Of a stretch of 64,000 bases of DNA, positions 34,767 through 47,150 are shown one piece after another. How positions within the stretch are numbered: position 1 is the stretch's first letter; every line of letters starts with the position of its first letter. This stretch comes from Trogon surrucura (Eukaryota; Chordata; Aves; Trogoniformes; Trogonidae), in the NCBI GenBank assembly GCA_020746105.1, contig CM036618.1:12321001-12385000 (forward strand). Reading direction: 5' to 3'. The notes below the pieces were generated by a model. That model saw only the letters and a program-made list of their open reading frames with translations, was not told the DNA's origin and did no database searches. A program made the translations under genes and the position numbers.

Positions 34767-37700
34767 GAATCAGGGATTATCTTCCACTCTTATGTCACAA
34801 AGGTTCACTTATAGTTTAGAAAGAGTGAAAGAATAAAAGATAGGTTATGAATATACAAAAAGTTGATTTCCTTCTCTCTGTCTTATTTTCTTTGACATAC
34901 TACAAAGATTTTGATATTGTACTTCTTCAGCAAAGTTCTCTTGACAGCTCTGGAGGACTTCTACTGCAGCAGAGCTATAAGATATTTTGTATTGCATAGT
35001 GACAGCAGAAAATTTTTCAGAGCTCTAAATTCTTGAGCAACTTAAACTGCATTTGAGCTACTTTGAAAAAATCAGCTGGAATTGTGTTAACTAGAATGGA
35101 ATCTCTTTATAAATTACTGCTAATCTGACAAAACACAAAAACTGTTTTCTTGTAAGACTCTAAAAAGAAACTTCTATGACATCCTTTACAGTTATATAAT
35201 TAAAGTAAACAGCATCTGCAGGAATATTTTGTCTTTTAATTCCACAGCCTGTTTTCTTTCAATTGTCTATTCTGCCTTAATATCCTAGAACATATAGCCT
35301 GGGGAAATGAAAGATTAAGATATTGTTTCTGAATCTTCAATTAGTTTAATTCAGTTTTAAAGACAGGTGTCTTTTTATAAATTTCTGGAGGAATTACACA
35401 ACATTTAACACCATGGTATTGTAGATTCTACACAGGTCCTTGGGCACTGCTGTCAAGCTGGTCCCAACGAAGGCTAAGACAATGAGCTGGAGGCAGTTTT
35501 GTCTGTAGGACCAGAGCTGAAGACCGTTTGGGAGAGGGGAGCAGATGACTTGCTCTCAATAGAAGTCACAGCATAAGGCAGTGTCTGGGCAATGTGTCCG
35601 ATCTGAAATTAGGCTCCAGATGAAGTTCTCTGATGGTATAGCCACAGTCTGGAAGTCATAACCATGGGGATGAATGGAGAATTTGGCCTGCAAGGATTCT
35701 TACTCTAGGGTATTTCTTTTTGTCTGTAATATCAGCTGATCTCGTTCTTTCCCCTTAGTGCACTATATAACACTATTCACCTGCCATGGCCTGCCGTACA
35801 ACTGACTGAATATTTGCGATAGCCTTCTGTTTCTAATAGCCACTTGCTGGTCCTTGGCAGACAGCCATGATAAAACTAGAATAGCACAGGCTAGGTGGAA
35901 CAGAAGAAGATTGTCTTCTTTTAAAATACATGTTTTATAGCCTCAGGAAATTGCTATAAACTATTGCACCTTGGAAAAGGAATAGGGGTTTCTATTTAAA
36001 GCAGCCTTTGCAAACAGCCCCTTGACTTGCTGTGTAGCTTGTGCAATCACATGGACGGGAGTGGATGGAACTTATTATTTTTAGTAGAATCAGAGAAGAC
36101 CTGCAAAGCTGGCAAACTAGGTGGGCTTTCCTGATGGCTTGCTGATCTCAAGGCGTATGTGGATATCTCATAGCTTACACAGCTGTAACATTCTTTCACA
36201 CACTCTGGCTGGACTATCACATATGTTGCCACAAAATGTTAAGACATCAAGACTCAAATGTTCTTTTGTTCCTTTTTCCTCTCTGTGTATGTTTTACTCA
36301 GTAGCTTTGTTTATTTTCTTAAAATATTTCCTTTTTGTTTGCATTTCTTGGCAAAGACCTCCATGTTTTTTTATAACTGTAATCTTCTTTTGGTCCCTCC
36401 GCCAGCTATATTACCCAAGATTAGCCAGAAGTGTGCTCCAGGGGCTTCAGTTCCTCCGAAACACTCTTGGGGTTAACAGGAAACCAAAAATAGCTTTTCA
36501 TTTGCCTTGCAACCTCTCCAGGTACCACACTAAAGTACAGAAGCAGTTTCTAGTATTTTTTTCTGTTTTTTAATCTATCTGCTCTCAGTAAATTAAATAA
36601 GGTGATTTTGTTGTGAAGAAGTGCCACAAAAAGCAGTTAATTGTCTTTAGTGTGGATTATATGGATTTTTTATACAGTAGAGAAATCGGTATTTTAGAGC
36701 AGAAGAAATTCCCTAAAATGCCATTTCTGTATCAGAACTGCCTTAACAGCTATGGGCATTTCAGTTTTAATGCAGTGTTAGGAGCTTGTTTTTGGAGCAG
36801 GTGAACAGGAATTCAGTCAGGATTAGCATGTGAGACAACCGTCAACTTCCAGGTGCTCCTAAAAAAGTTATGACATGACTTCTGTAGGGAGAGAACAAAT
36901 ATTAATTTATAATCAGGTCAAATGAAATAGTCAAATGTTCTTTATGATCAACTTTTCCATACAGTCAATGTTCCTGATGATGAGGGAACAGAAGAAGCCT
37001 CTTTTTATGGAAACCAGAATTCCTAAATGGTTAATCCATGGATATTTTGCAAAAAAACCTATATTTCTAACCTCATGTAATTTTTAAAATTTTATTTTAC
37101 TAGCAAGCTGAAAGTTGCTGGCTTGTCAGAAGCCTCCTTCAAAGAGCTAAATACCAGCACCTCCTGAACTAACAATAAGACATGTTTTACTAGTAGTGAT
37201 GAAACGTCTTCTATAAACACTCCCTACCTTACTGACCATCCTTTCTCAGTATTGATTCACCACTGAAATATTTGTGTCACTTGAGTTCAAGTACATGAAA
37301 CCAAACCTTTCAGTGCTTGGAGTTGTATGAGTGCCACTAAAAGCAGTGTGCACTTCAGCAGTTAGTGAATTAAATAAGCAAAAGCATGCTAATGGTCTCT
37401 GTGAGACCAGTACTGCTGACCTTAGAGAGAGAATGATAATAAAATGAAGAATACAAACAAGAGATGGAACCATGGGCCTTTTATGGGTCATATCAATAGA
37501 GCATGCAGGGATTCAGAGTTACGTGTTATCATTGTCAGACCATCAAAAGAAATGTATTTTCTGTTTCTTTACAAATTTGCTATCAGAAACTACTCCGAAT
37601 AATTTCCCTGAAATATTTGCAGAATCCTATCCCTATTACATTTCTGCCCAATTCAGCAGTTGATAACAGTTTTAAAAAAAACTTCAGCTAATCTCTTAAA

Positions 37701-39127
37701 ACCAGGAAATACTCCACAGTTAAGGTAAGTTTTGCTCTTATTTCCCAAGAGTCACAATTTGGCCAATAAAACATAGAATGCAAGTAAATTATATGGAATT
37801 ATTTTTATTGACAGGGTATTTCAGAGTTGACTTTTCACCTACTTGGAATTATTTCATGTAGTATTTAATTGTAAGGAATGAAATGACTGGTAAACAAAGT
37901 GTGTTATCTTATATAACAGTTACTTGAAACCGAAGAATGCTAGGCTCAGCTCACAGGCCAGTAATATTTAATTAAGATTTCCCTTTAAAATATCTCTTAC
38001 TACATGTTCATTTAGAGGGATATAATCAGAGCGTACATGAAAAATGGAATAACTAATATGAGAAATAAAATGTATACTTTGCAGCATGATATGCCTACCT
38101 AAGGGGCTTCCACGCAAATTGTGTTTCAGCTTTTTGTGTCCTATTACTTTACACTATATTATGAATACTGTATCTCATTGTGGAGAGGAAGAAATTGAGC
38201 AGCCATTTAGATGCACAAAATAGAGTGGGGCCAACTATGCCTTTTTGGAAATCTGCTGTTCATTTGAATAGTATGTTTTCTCCTTTGTTGTGAATATATT
38301 GCAGGGAGTTGTGTAAAACTATTACCCACTTACTCAGTCCTTATAAATCAAAGGAAGACTTGGACAAAAACTGGGAAAGAAAAACAGATTACCTCTTTCA
38401 AAATATGAAAGTATCCTGGGATGTTTTGTCTTGACATAGGCAGATGTTGGCAGTCAAGCTATTTGACCCTGGCACCATTTCACTGAATATTTATTTTCAA
38501 TCACATGGGAGGAGGAATGACTCCTTGATGCTGCTAAATTCCTGATGTAGTATTTTCAAAATAATTTTATTTAGAGAAGTATAAATGGACATATGTAACA
38601 GTGAATAGAGGAGCTGACATATTAGGGAAAAGAAGAAAACAAAAAAAGGGGGAAATAATGTACTTTCCTTTCTCCTACTCCAACAAAAATTAAAGTTCTG
38701 TGTCCTAACTCTGTGAACATTTATCCAGGATGATAATTTTACTTTTAAGAAAACTGTCCTATGAATGCTTATAGCTTCGAATCTATTTGGATGATGGTTC
38801 ATGTAACACTTAATAAAAGTGATTTATGATAGCAGTGAGGATTTCATAGGTAGTATCATGATATTTCTGTGTTCTTAATGCATTTACTTACAGAATTATA
38901 TGTATCACATGAACACCCAAAACGGTTTTAGATATTTTTTTTCTGTTTCTTACTCAGTAACGTAAAGACCATCTCTGTCCATAGTACAAGTGCAAGTAAG
39001 AAAGGTAAGATCAGGATAGAGGTTATAAAATTTTGGTGCTTGAGCTATTTGGCCAGACATTGGCTAAGAGAGAAGAAAAGCCTTCATTCTTTGGAACAGG
39101 GCCTGCATATGTTAGCTGACACGATCT

Positions 39128-39176
39128 AGGGGGGAAAAAAAAGAAAAAAAAAGAAGGAGAAAAGGAAAAAAAAAAG
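39128..39176. repeat. Purine (A/G) low-complexity tract
   Basis: 49 bases of pure A and G on the plus strand, mostly A with scattered G. A homopurine-homopyrimidine tract of this kind can form triplex DNA and slips during replication. Confidence 0.9.
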
Positions 39177-40635
39177 TAGTTCTTCCAAAACTGCTAATAA
39201 ATACAGCGAACTTGTATCTCTACTAAGAGAGTAGCCATTCAGGTTTTATTTATGTGTTTTTTGCCATCATCAAATTTTAAAGAAGGCAATACAGTTAGAC
39301 TTCAGAAACTAGAAAAGTTACCCATGACTGTTGTTAGTCATTGACAGTCATTATTCCAATCTAGCTTTCCACACACACTTGTTCGTTGGTCTCATCTGTC
39401 ATCTTCTTTTATACAAATATTTTTTCTACCTCTTCCTCCTTCTCCTTCCACCTTCTTAATTTTCTATCTAATTCTTGTCGCAATTCTTGTCTAATTCTTG
39501 TTGAAAGGTGCCCATCTTTCAAGCATTATTGACCAAAAATAATTTTTTTCCTTGAACATGTAGAATAAAACCAAATAATGTTAAATTTCTCAGAATATCT
39601 TTTTCTTACTATAGTGGCAATCACATAAAACATTCTTTTTCAGATGTATTAAAAAATATACACAAACAGCAGTGTATTCCTCTGATGTTACTGGAAATAT
39701 AATTTTTGTCTTCCCCCTCTATGCTCTTGTATGCTTTATATCTGCTACTGCTTTAATTACTGATATAATGCAGCATCATGCTGCCATGAAGGGGACTGCC
39801 CCTGGGCTGTTTAAGGCTAAACCCAAGAATGCTAGAGATTAGATAGAAAACTGACACTCCTAGGTAATTTGTATCTTAAACAGACTGGGGTGCAGGCAGG
39901 TTCAGTGACACTCTTTCCAATGACACACTCATTTACTTATGGCTCAGTCATATCTAACCACAAACCTCAATGTATATGCTTCATACCCATCTCCTATATC
40001 TAACTTCCATGTTCTCAGCAGAAATTAACTGAATCAACATTTTAATTTTTGCACCTGTAATTAATTGCCTAAGTAAATGCTTGTTGTGAAAGCACTGGTG
40101 TGGTTGAGAGACACGCCAGACAGATGTGAGCACAAAATACATTAAAAATTTCACTTGTGTTTACCTTGGTTGCCCATTAGCAACAGTTGCACAATGCTTT
40201 GGCTACTTGAGTCTTGAGAAGGAACATAAAACCACTAGGAAATGAGGGAAATTTAGGGCTCTACAAATGAGGAATAAATCCAAGTGCATGCTGCTAATTC
40301 CTCCCTCTTTAAAAAACATGATTCAACAATCACTCCTACACAGCAAAGATACAATAACACACTTTTCTAAATAGAGTAACACTAAGAAGGGCTGCTAGAG
40401 AAGCTGATTTTTCCTTTAACTACTGTTTTTTAAAAGTGATTCCGTTCAACAATGTACAAGGTCGACAAGTCAATGCAAGACCACCCTGCTTGGGGATTTG
40501 CTCTCAACACAGAGTTGTGTTGAATCCCTCAGCTGAGAAATGTCAACCAGCACCTTTCATATTTATGGTGACTCATAAACAGGAAACTCAGCCCTGTCCA
40601 CGACACTGGAGCTTTTTCATATCCTAGATCCTTTT

Positions 40636-40690
40636 ATGAAGGAAAAAGAAAAGGGTAAAAAAAAAAAAAAAGAGAAAAAGAAAAAAAAAC
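40636..40690. repeat. A-rich low-complexity tract
   Basis: A run of about 17 A followed by AGAGAAAAAG and further A. No retrocopy body was identified upstream or downstream, so it is treated as simple sequence. Confidence 0.85.
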
Positions 40691-43600
40691 ACTTCTCAAA
40701 ACAAAACAAAGAACTTAGCAGGACATTTAAAGCAGCTGTCTTCTATTTTACATGCCAAAATAAATATTGCCAAATTAGTAAGGCATACTGAACAAATTAA
40801 GCGCTAAATGCAAATTTATCGACTAAAATACAATGATAGAGCAGCCAAGGAGCTTGCAATGGTATAGTTCATCTTTGTAAGTAGGTGTTTTGGTTGGCCA
40901 GTTACTGGAGAGTGACATGGGAACAGTAATAGAAAAAGAGAGCATTTCTGTTACACCCAAGATGAACAGTTTGTTTTAAAAAGTTCAAGTAAACATCTTC
41001 TAACATACATTCACTAGTTTCAGACTGTCTTTTGCTACCAAGAGAGAGATAAAAACTGGTTTTAAAAGTCTCTTATGAAAATACAACAATTCAGAAATGC
41101 TAATGTCAGTGTGATAAACCATCCAAAAAAATTTTGGTGGAGTTTCTCATTTCAGAATAATGAGAAAGTCTTGGTTCTATTCCATTGTATTGTTATAAGG
41201 ACACACATGGCATTTTTATCTCTGATGTGTTTTAACCTTAAGTAACGAGAAAAAACATCACAAAAGCTGCTATGTACATATGTTATAAATGAGTACAAAT
41301 ACATATATATACATATATATCTCCAATTTCCATAAATATATCTGTATCCCCAACATCCAAAGGGAAATAACCAGTATAACACACTATACCTATTGCTTGG
41401 GTAGTTCATACACATGGGTTACATGAGAGCTCATGACCCATTTTTGTCAGTGTACTGTTCACTTTTACATGAGTAAATTTCAATGTTACAGAAAAAAAAA
41501 AAATCTGTTGGGAAAACTGAAGCTTAAAATTTTGCTTTAGGTCGGTCCAACCCAGACTTTCTTGTGTTTTTGGCATTACTAGTTTGTTGGCTTGACGCAA
41601 AACATTCAGATTTTAAATGAAATGTTTAAGATCTCCCTTTGATAAAGCTGATAATACATTGCAGGAAAAATACTGTAGCTAAGAAGTCCGATCTATGTGG
41701 AAAAACCATAGATTTTCCTAAGTAATGAAGCTTGCATAGATCAGTGAGGTTCTGGGAGTGATACAGTTAATGTGAAACTGATTGTGAATACCAGGCACAC
41801 TTCGTTGTTCAATAAACCAAACAGAAGCACTGAGATCCAGAGCTAACAACACATTTTTCAGAAAAGTATATCAAAACGTAATATTGATCAGTTAGTGACT
41901 CACAACTAGTTGGAGCCTTTCCCGTGAAGAACAATTTCGATATTTTAACTTTTCATCTCAAATTCAGGGTAAAACAAGCAATGAAATATTCAAATGTGTC
42001 TTGGAACCAGACTCCATTTATTTCCAGTGGCAATTTTCCTTTTTGACCCACTGCAGTTAGGGTAATAACCAGCTAATAATCACACATTTTCAGTTAAAGC
42101 AAGCGATAGTGAAATACAATGCACTATGAAATTAAAAGCAAACTAGGAAGATCTCTTCCCAGCCTCTTCCCACCTAATAAAACCCAAAATGTCCAACTGC
42201 AGGTGAGAGTTTCAGTCATCTTCTCAAATAAGACAATAAATCCTGCATGTTCGTCCTTTAAGAGTAGCTCCTGACGACCTCATCGACATCGCATCACCTT
42301 GTTCCAGGGTCCTAGACATGTAGGGACTGGTACAATAGCAGACTGAAATGAAGTGGTACCTGCTTCTGACAGACACAGATTTTGGCTTCAGATTTACCCT
42401 TTTGTGCTCAATTATATACTTTGGTTGAGCATCCACAGAGTTGCAACCGAAACTTGTCTCACAGACTGCAAGGAGTGACTGTTGCTTTGATTATCAGCAA
42501 GAACCTTTGGCAAAAGATGTGCAACACAATTAAGAAACAACAAAGTTGTGAAGTTTATCGTCTGAGTCAGCCCAATTCAAAACAAACAAACTTATTCCAA
42601 CAAAATGTTATTGGTTTTCTTGGCTATAGAACCCTTCAGGAAAAGACACCCCCCCCACCCTAAAAATCCCAGTGCAATTTTAAATTCTGACGTACTTTGG
42701 GGGTTAGATTTTCCTCACAGAACACTGAGAACACATTTTTTTTCACATTAATTTAAAATCAAAATGGATACTTCACAGAAAGCTGGCTTTTTGTGCTTCG
42801 AAGAGACCTACGTATTTCCTTATTTGTCATGAAACGCTGATCAGGGGGAAAGAGGGAATATTTCCATGTGCTGAAAAATGATATTGGCTTTGATGAGACT
42901 GAGACACAGAGAACAGAGAAAATAAGAGCTGATCCAGAAGTCTTGTCATAAATGAAAATGAGATAAAACCTAACCCTCAGGCTGGACTGAGAAGGCAAGT
43001 TTGTATCACCACAATTTTACATTCCGTGGTGGCGTTTAGAGTATAATCTTTAGCCCACACCAGTACTGCTCCTGTTGGGTGAGATGCCTTTCTCCCCATC
43101 CCAGGGGTCCAGTCTTGCAAGACAAAATACCAAATTATTTTTCTTTCTCAGATTTATACATGTTTATCTTTTTTAGAATTCATCTGAAGTAAAACGGATC
43201 CAGCTTTCTTTCAAATAATGCAAAACATATGGGAACAGGGTTGTGTAAGTCACAAGTTGACAAGAACCAAAGCCCTCCGATGATTGTCTCAGACCCACAT
43301 GATATTCTCAAATCTGACAGACTCGTTACGTGAGCAAATACTTGTAGCCCGACAGCCAACTTTATAACGACTTCACAACGTGAACGGCTAAGAGAGTTAT
43401 TCCACTTACTTCTTCACGCTGACTTGTATTACAACAGTTAGGAGGTTAGAAATGGGTAAACCACATCTTGTGCCAAAACAGTTTTTCTGTGCCACAAGTT
43501 CCTCTTGTTCCCAGAAAGCTGATTTCTGTATTACACCTACATCAAACTCACTTGTGTGTATGAACAAGCCCTCAAAATTTGCTAATATCAGTCTTCTCTA

Positions 43601-43839
43601 ATGCTGAATTGATGTCGCAAATTATCATTGCACAAGAAAAAAATTGCTTTGATAAAAACAGAGAAAAAAGTTAGTTTTATTTCTTTTTCTGAAATAAATT
43701 AAAAAATTTGGAAAACTTTTTCATACCAACAGCCATTATTTCCAATAACAACAGCTTTCTGCTTTCTGTCACCTTTAGAGCAAAACATTTTTTTGTAGGA
43801 GCTCATCAATAGGGAGCACCTTCCATATTCACCACTGGG

Positions 43840-44270
43840 CTTGGCTACTGGGGTTGCACTGCAGCCTTAGAGGTGCCAAGTAAAAATTGCACCCCACCAT
43901 GCTACCTTCCTAATGTGCCAGGTGCATCTTTATTGCGTGGATGATGTTCTGCACCATGCAACTATGGTACAGATGCATCACACAGACGACAAATGCAGTC
44001 TGCCCTCCAAAAGCTGCAGGTCGTGCTGTCGGAGCACCTGTGCTTGCTTTCCATGAGCAGTTTAGCATCAGCAGAGCTGCAGCCCAGCCTGACTTTGTGG
44101 CTGTGGAGTAGATGGACATGCCCAGTGTGCTGTATGGAGGGTAGCGCACAAGCAGGAAGCACCAGTGGGTGTGACAAAGCTGGAGCTGGAAGTAGTTAGA
44201 TGTGTCGCATTGTATAAGTAGCTCAAACTACGCAGTAGCATAAATTCTGCACGTGCCACAGGCAGAGCAG
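43840..44270. other. GC-richer island, unassigned
   Basis: Clearly higher in GC than its flanks and open in several phases on both strands (68-79 codons: 43910-44149 minus, 43993-44199 plus, 44068-44259 minus). It contains GCTGCAGGTCGTGCTGTCGG and repeated GCAG words. No protein domain, RNA fold or repeat family was recognised. It could be a decayed retrocopy or old transposon, or an unannotated exon or promoter. Confidence 0.2.
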
Positions 44271-46112
44271 AGCCAATTATGTTTTATCAGTCTCAGATTG
44301 CTGTATTGTCCCCTTCACTTTTTGACATTGATCTAGTGGAACCAGTGCACATAAAGACACACTTTCACATTCTTCCTTTTTTTTAAAGTAAAAAAAATTT
44401 CAAAGAAACCCTTCCCATCAGTAATGCCATATGGTTCTATTTTACTTAATTGTTGCTCTGCATAAGAGGACTGGAGATAAAAGTTATTTTCTGCAAAGTC
44501 ACAGCTGTATTGCCAGCTGCATTACTGGCAGAAGCAGTTATTCTAACATGATCTCTTTTTTTCTTTTTATATTCTTGATATATAGCTTAAATTTATATTG
44601 TCTTCATTCATTTACGTAAACTGTAATAACCTAACGCCAGCTATCTACATCAGAGTCACTAATTTAATGAAAATATATTTAACTTTACCAAGCTTCCTAA
44701 AACCATATGGAAAAATATCCCTTAATGTACATGCATGCAGCTTTGGGAAGACAATCAAACATAATCTGAGGGCAAAGTGAGGCCACTCGCTCTTTTGAAA
44801 GAAAAGAAAAAAAAGCTAGAACTGTATCTACCCCTTCATACTCCGTATTAGCAAGAGCCAATTTTTAACAAAGTGTAATTGTGTTAGATACAATCTGAAG
44901 AATACACTATATTCTTTAAAATGCTTAAGGATTAGTGTCTTCAGTTATAGGGACAATGTTGGTATTGTCTCCAAAGCTTGCAGTCTTGTTGTTTTATCTT
45001 AGAGGAAGTTTATTCCTAGATACTGATCTTCATAACATGGAGTCGAGAATAGAGACATTGACAGTTAGTGGATATAGTTTATTACTTCTTCATAAAAGCA
45101 CTATTTAGTAGCAGGACTGAATATTTGAGTCGGCAAAGACTTGCATTTGCTCCTTTCAGCTAATCTGTCAGGTTTTGCTTATTTATAGATCTTAGGAGCT
45201 TCTTTCTAATATTTGGCCATAGCCAATACTTTGTCTTACTGGAGGTTCTCACGTGCTTTTGGAGAGGACACAGTTTAAACTTTAACTTTTATAGTTACAT
45301 TGGAAGCATAAAATACTTGCATAGTGTGGTTTCTATGTCGAAAATTGCACAGATCTGAAAAGATAACCGGCACCAAGAAATTTAAGACAGGTTCAGAAAC
45401 ACGTTCGTGCGCCAGTACATCCCTAAAGCTTTCAGAAGTCAGCTTCTAGTGCTGTGTTGGCAGCCTCAGTGCTTTCTCTGCCAATGAAAAACTCCCTCAG
45501 TTACAATATCATCAAACTAGTTACAATTTCTAATTAGGCATTGAAACTGTTGCTATTATTTTACTGTTTTCTATGAAACATCATTTACTCTTCTGTTTTT
45601 AGAAGAATTACTGTGGTTGGTTGTTATTTTTGTTTACTGACTTGCCAAATGGATGTTACCAGAAATAAACAAATAGGGTTACCAAAGTGCCTTTCTTTGT
45701 GGTATGATGCTCTTCTCTCTCTCATGGCCACTGAAGAGAATACCTTGAAATCTGAGAGAAAAAGGTACTAGTTCTGTTGTTTAAGTTAACTGGAGAAATT
45801 TTAGGAAACATCTGTCTGGAAGTAAATTAAATTAAAAAAAATCAGTGGCATTGTCGCTTATTCCTGAATATTATTCAATCTTTTATTACAAATGCAAAAT
45901 ATAAGTTATTAAATAAAGCACATTTGAGAGAAATTTATGGTTTTCTACCAATATTAACTCCTTCAGCACCTGACTTCTCAGAGTCTCAGAACAGCCTGAA
46001 GACTTTCAACACTTCACATGAATTTTTCTGTAACACATCACACTGCTCTGAAAACGCCCAGCTCTTACTGCAGCTGGGACTCAGCACTGTCAATAACTGA
46101 TGATGTTACTTG
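44271..46112. other. Unassigned spacer
   Basis: AT-rich unique sequence with no gene or repeat recognised. Ends at the left direct repeat of the 46.1-kb LTR. Confidence 0.5.
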
Positions 46113-46117
46113 ACTTG
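46113..46117. repeat. Left target-site duplication ACTTG
   Basis: Exact copy of 46576-46580, directly abutting the TG terminus of the LTR. Confidence 0.65.
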
Positions 46118-46227
46118 TGTGGCAGGTGCATTCCCCTTTAGCTGTGAGTCAGGCATATTTCAGAGAATCTGCTAGAACATGAGCTGGTTCGGAACTGGCT
46201 CACGAGCCTGAGAATATACCCAGGAGG

Positions 46228-46242
46228 TTGGCTGGCAGCCAA
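46228..46242. promoter_or_regulatory. Perfect NFI-type palindrome
   Basis: TTGGCTGGCAGCCAA matches the full nuclear factor I consensus TTGGC-N5-GCCAA on both half-sites and is a perfect 7+1+7 inverted repeat. NFI dimers bind such sites strongly, and NFI sites occur in viral enhancers and LTRs. It overlaps a CCAAT box. Binding in any tissue is inferred from the motif only. Confidence 0.6.
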
Positions 46243-46575
46243 TGCGAGGTCAGTATGGCTCGATTGACCACAGCTCATACTCCAGTGGGATTTTTGTGGC
46301 CATCTTTGGAGTTGCCTCGTGTGCAGTAGGCTGCAGTCGGGATTTTCCAATCTCCCCTTCGGTCTGGGAAGCCGTCCAAAGATAATCCTCGAGGTGGAGA
46401 TTCCTCATCTTTTTATAGGTGAGTGTATTTTATGACCTGGATCACCATTCTTTTGTTACGGTTGAGTGTAGTGTGTTAATTCTTCTTCTCAACTGATACC
46501 CGAACTTTTAAATTTGGAGGAGCTTTCATTTATTAAATAAATACAATTTTATTAAAAATAGGCGCACTCCTCACA

Positions 46576-46580
46576 ACTTG
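46576..46580. repeat. Right target-site duplication ACTTG
   Basis: Exact copy of 46113-46117, directly following the CA terminus of the LTR. Confidence 0.65.
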
Positions 46581-46609
46581 TAATGTCAGTCAGCAGTAAG
46601 AGTTTCTTA

Positions 46610-47150
46610 CTAGCAAAGATGAAAACTTTTGGAATAAGGAATGAGCAGGTTTGTGTGTGTTTCTGCCTCTAAACCAGAGCCCCTTACTACCTCTGAGCTC
46701 CCACCACTTCCCTCTTCTCGACCTAAACCTCCCATGATCTTTCCTGCTCCAAAGCAGCACATCCACTGAATACGTCCATCGCGAGCCTCTGCACTGCGCC
46801 CAGCAGCCTCCCTCCCCCTTTCTGCCCAGGTCCCTGCCACCTGAGACTTACCACTGCAACCCACATCCACCCTCCTCCTCCCTTCTACACATCTGATGAA
46901 AGCCAGCCCTCCCGCGCACTTCAAACTTCCGTGAGCCATCAGTATGTATCGCTGCCAGCCACAAGACCTTCTCAATATTCGCTGGCAGTTTTGAAAGAAT
47001 GCACCCAGACACGGGGTGAATGTTAGACTGAGATAGAGCTCTATGGGAACAAGACAAGTCCGGGAGTAGGTTAAACCTGATAGAAATTAGCTGCTGGTAT
47101 TGCAGAAGTGGTTCTGAATAGCAGATAGGAAGTATCCCTGCTTCCTGCAT
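46610..47150 (-). other. Pyrimidine-rich island with exon-like minus-strand segment
   Basis: The plus strand of 46680-46990 is strongly C/T-rich with several CpGs, unlike its surroundings. The minus strand holds two overlapping open frames (121 codons, 46610-46975; 100 codons, 46848-47150). Within the second, a pyrimidine-rich acceptor (CTTGTTCCCATAG, ending at 47041) and a donor (CAGTG/GTAAGT, first intron base 46851) delimit 189 bases that stay open. No domain is recognised. The glycine/arginine-rich translation of the first frame is what GGA-repeat-like sequence gives by chance. It could be a promoter or exon of an unannotated transcript. Confidence 0.18.

Larger units (their letters stand above)
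34767..43839. other. Long gene-free AT-rich stretch
   Basis: Nine kilobases without a recognised gene or transposon. Frames such as 36121-36573 (150 codons, mostly aromatic and Leu-rich, no domain) look like chance. Low-complexity tracts lie at 39128-39176 and 40636-40690. A 10-bp ACATATATAT doublet occurs at 41301-41320 and a C-run at about 42650-42660. A 15-base perfect palindrome lies at 39770-39784. Confidence 0.55.
46113..46580. mobile_element. Solo LTR with 5-bp target-site duplication
   Basis: A 458-bp element (46118-46575) begins TGTGGCAGGTG and ends CTCCTCACA, giving TG...CA ends with a TGTG/CACA inverted terminus. The exact direct repeat ACTTG flanks it on both sides (46113-46117 and 46576-46580). 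A TG...CA unit with a 5-bp duplication is the signature of retroviral integration, and 5 bp fits ERV1 or ERVL-like classes better than 6-bp groups. The interior is CpG-richer than the flanks. Orientation is unclear. Plus has a CCAAT box (46239-46243) and AATAAA (46536-46541) but little room for U5. Minus has a good TATAAAAAG (46409-46417). No internal retroviral genes remain. Confidence 0.65.

Noticed and set aside
36121-36573. 150-codon plus-strand frame
   Set aside because: Rich in Phe/Leu/Ser from T-rich sequence, no domain, a second phase also open (36258-36476), no splice or promoter context. Treated as chance.
46690-46990. CpG island promoter
   Set aside because: Several CpGs, but the stretch is C/T-skewed, short and not dense enough by eye to meet island criteria; kept only as a composition anomaly.
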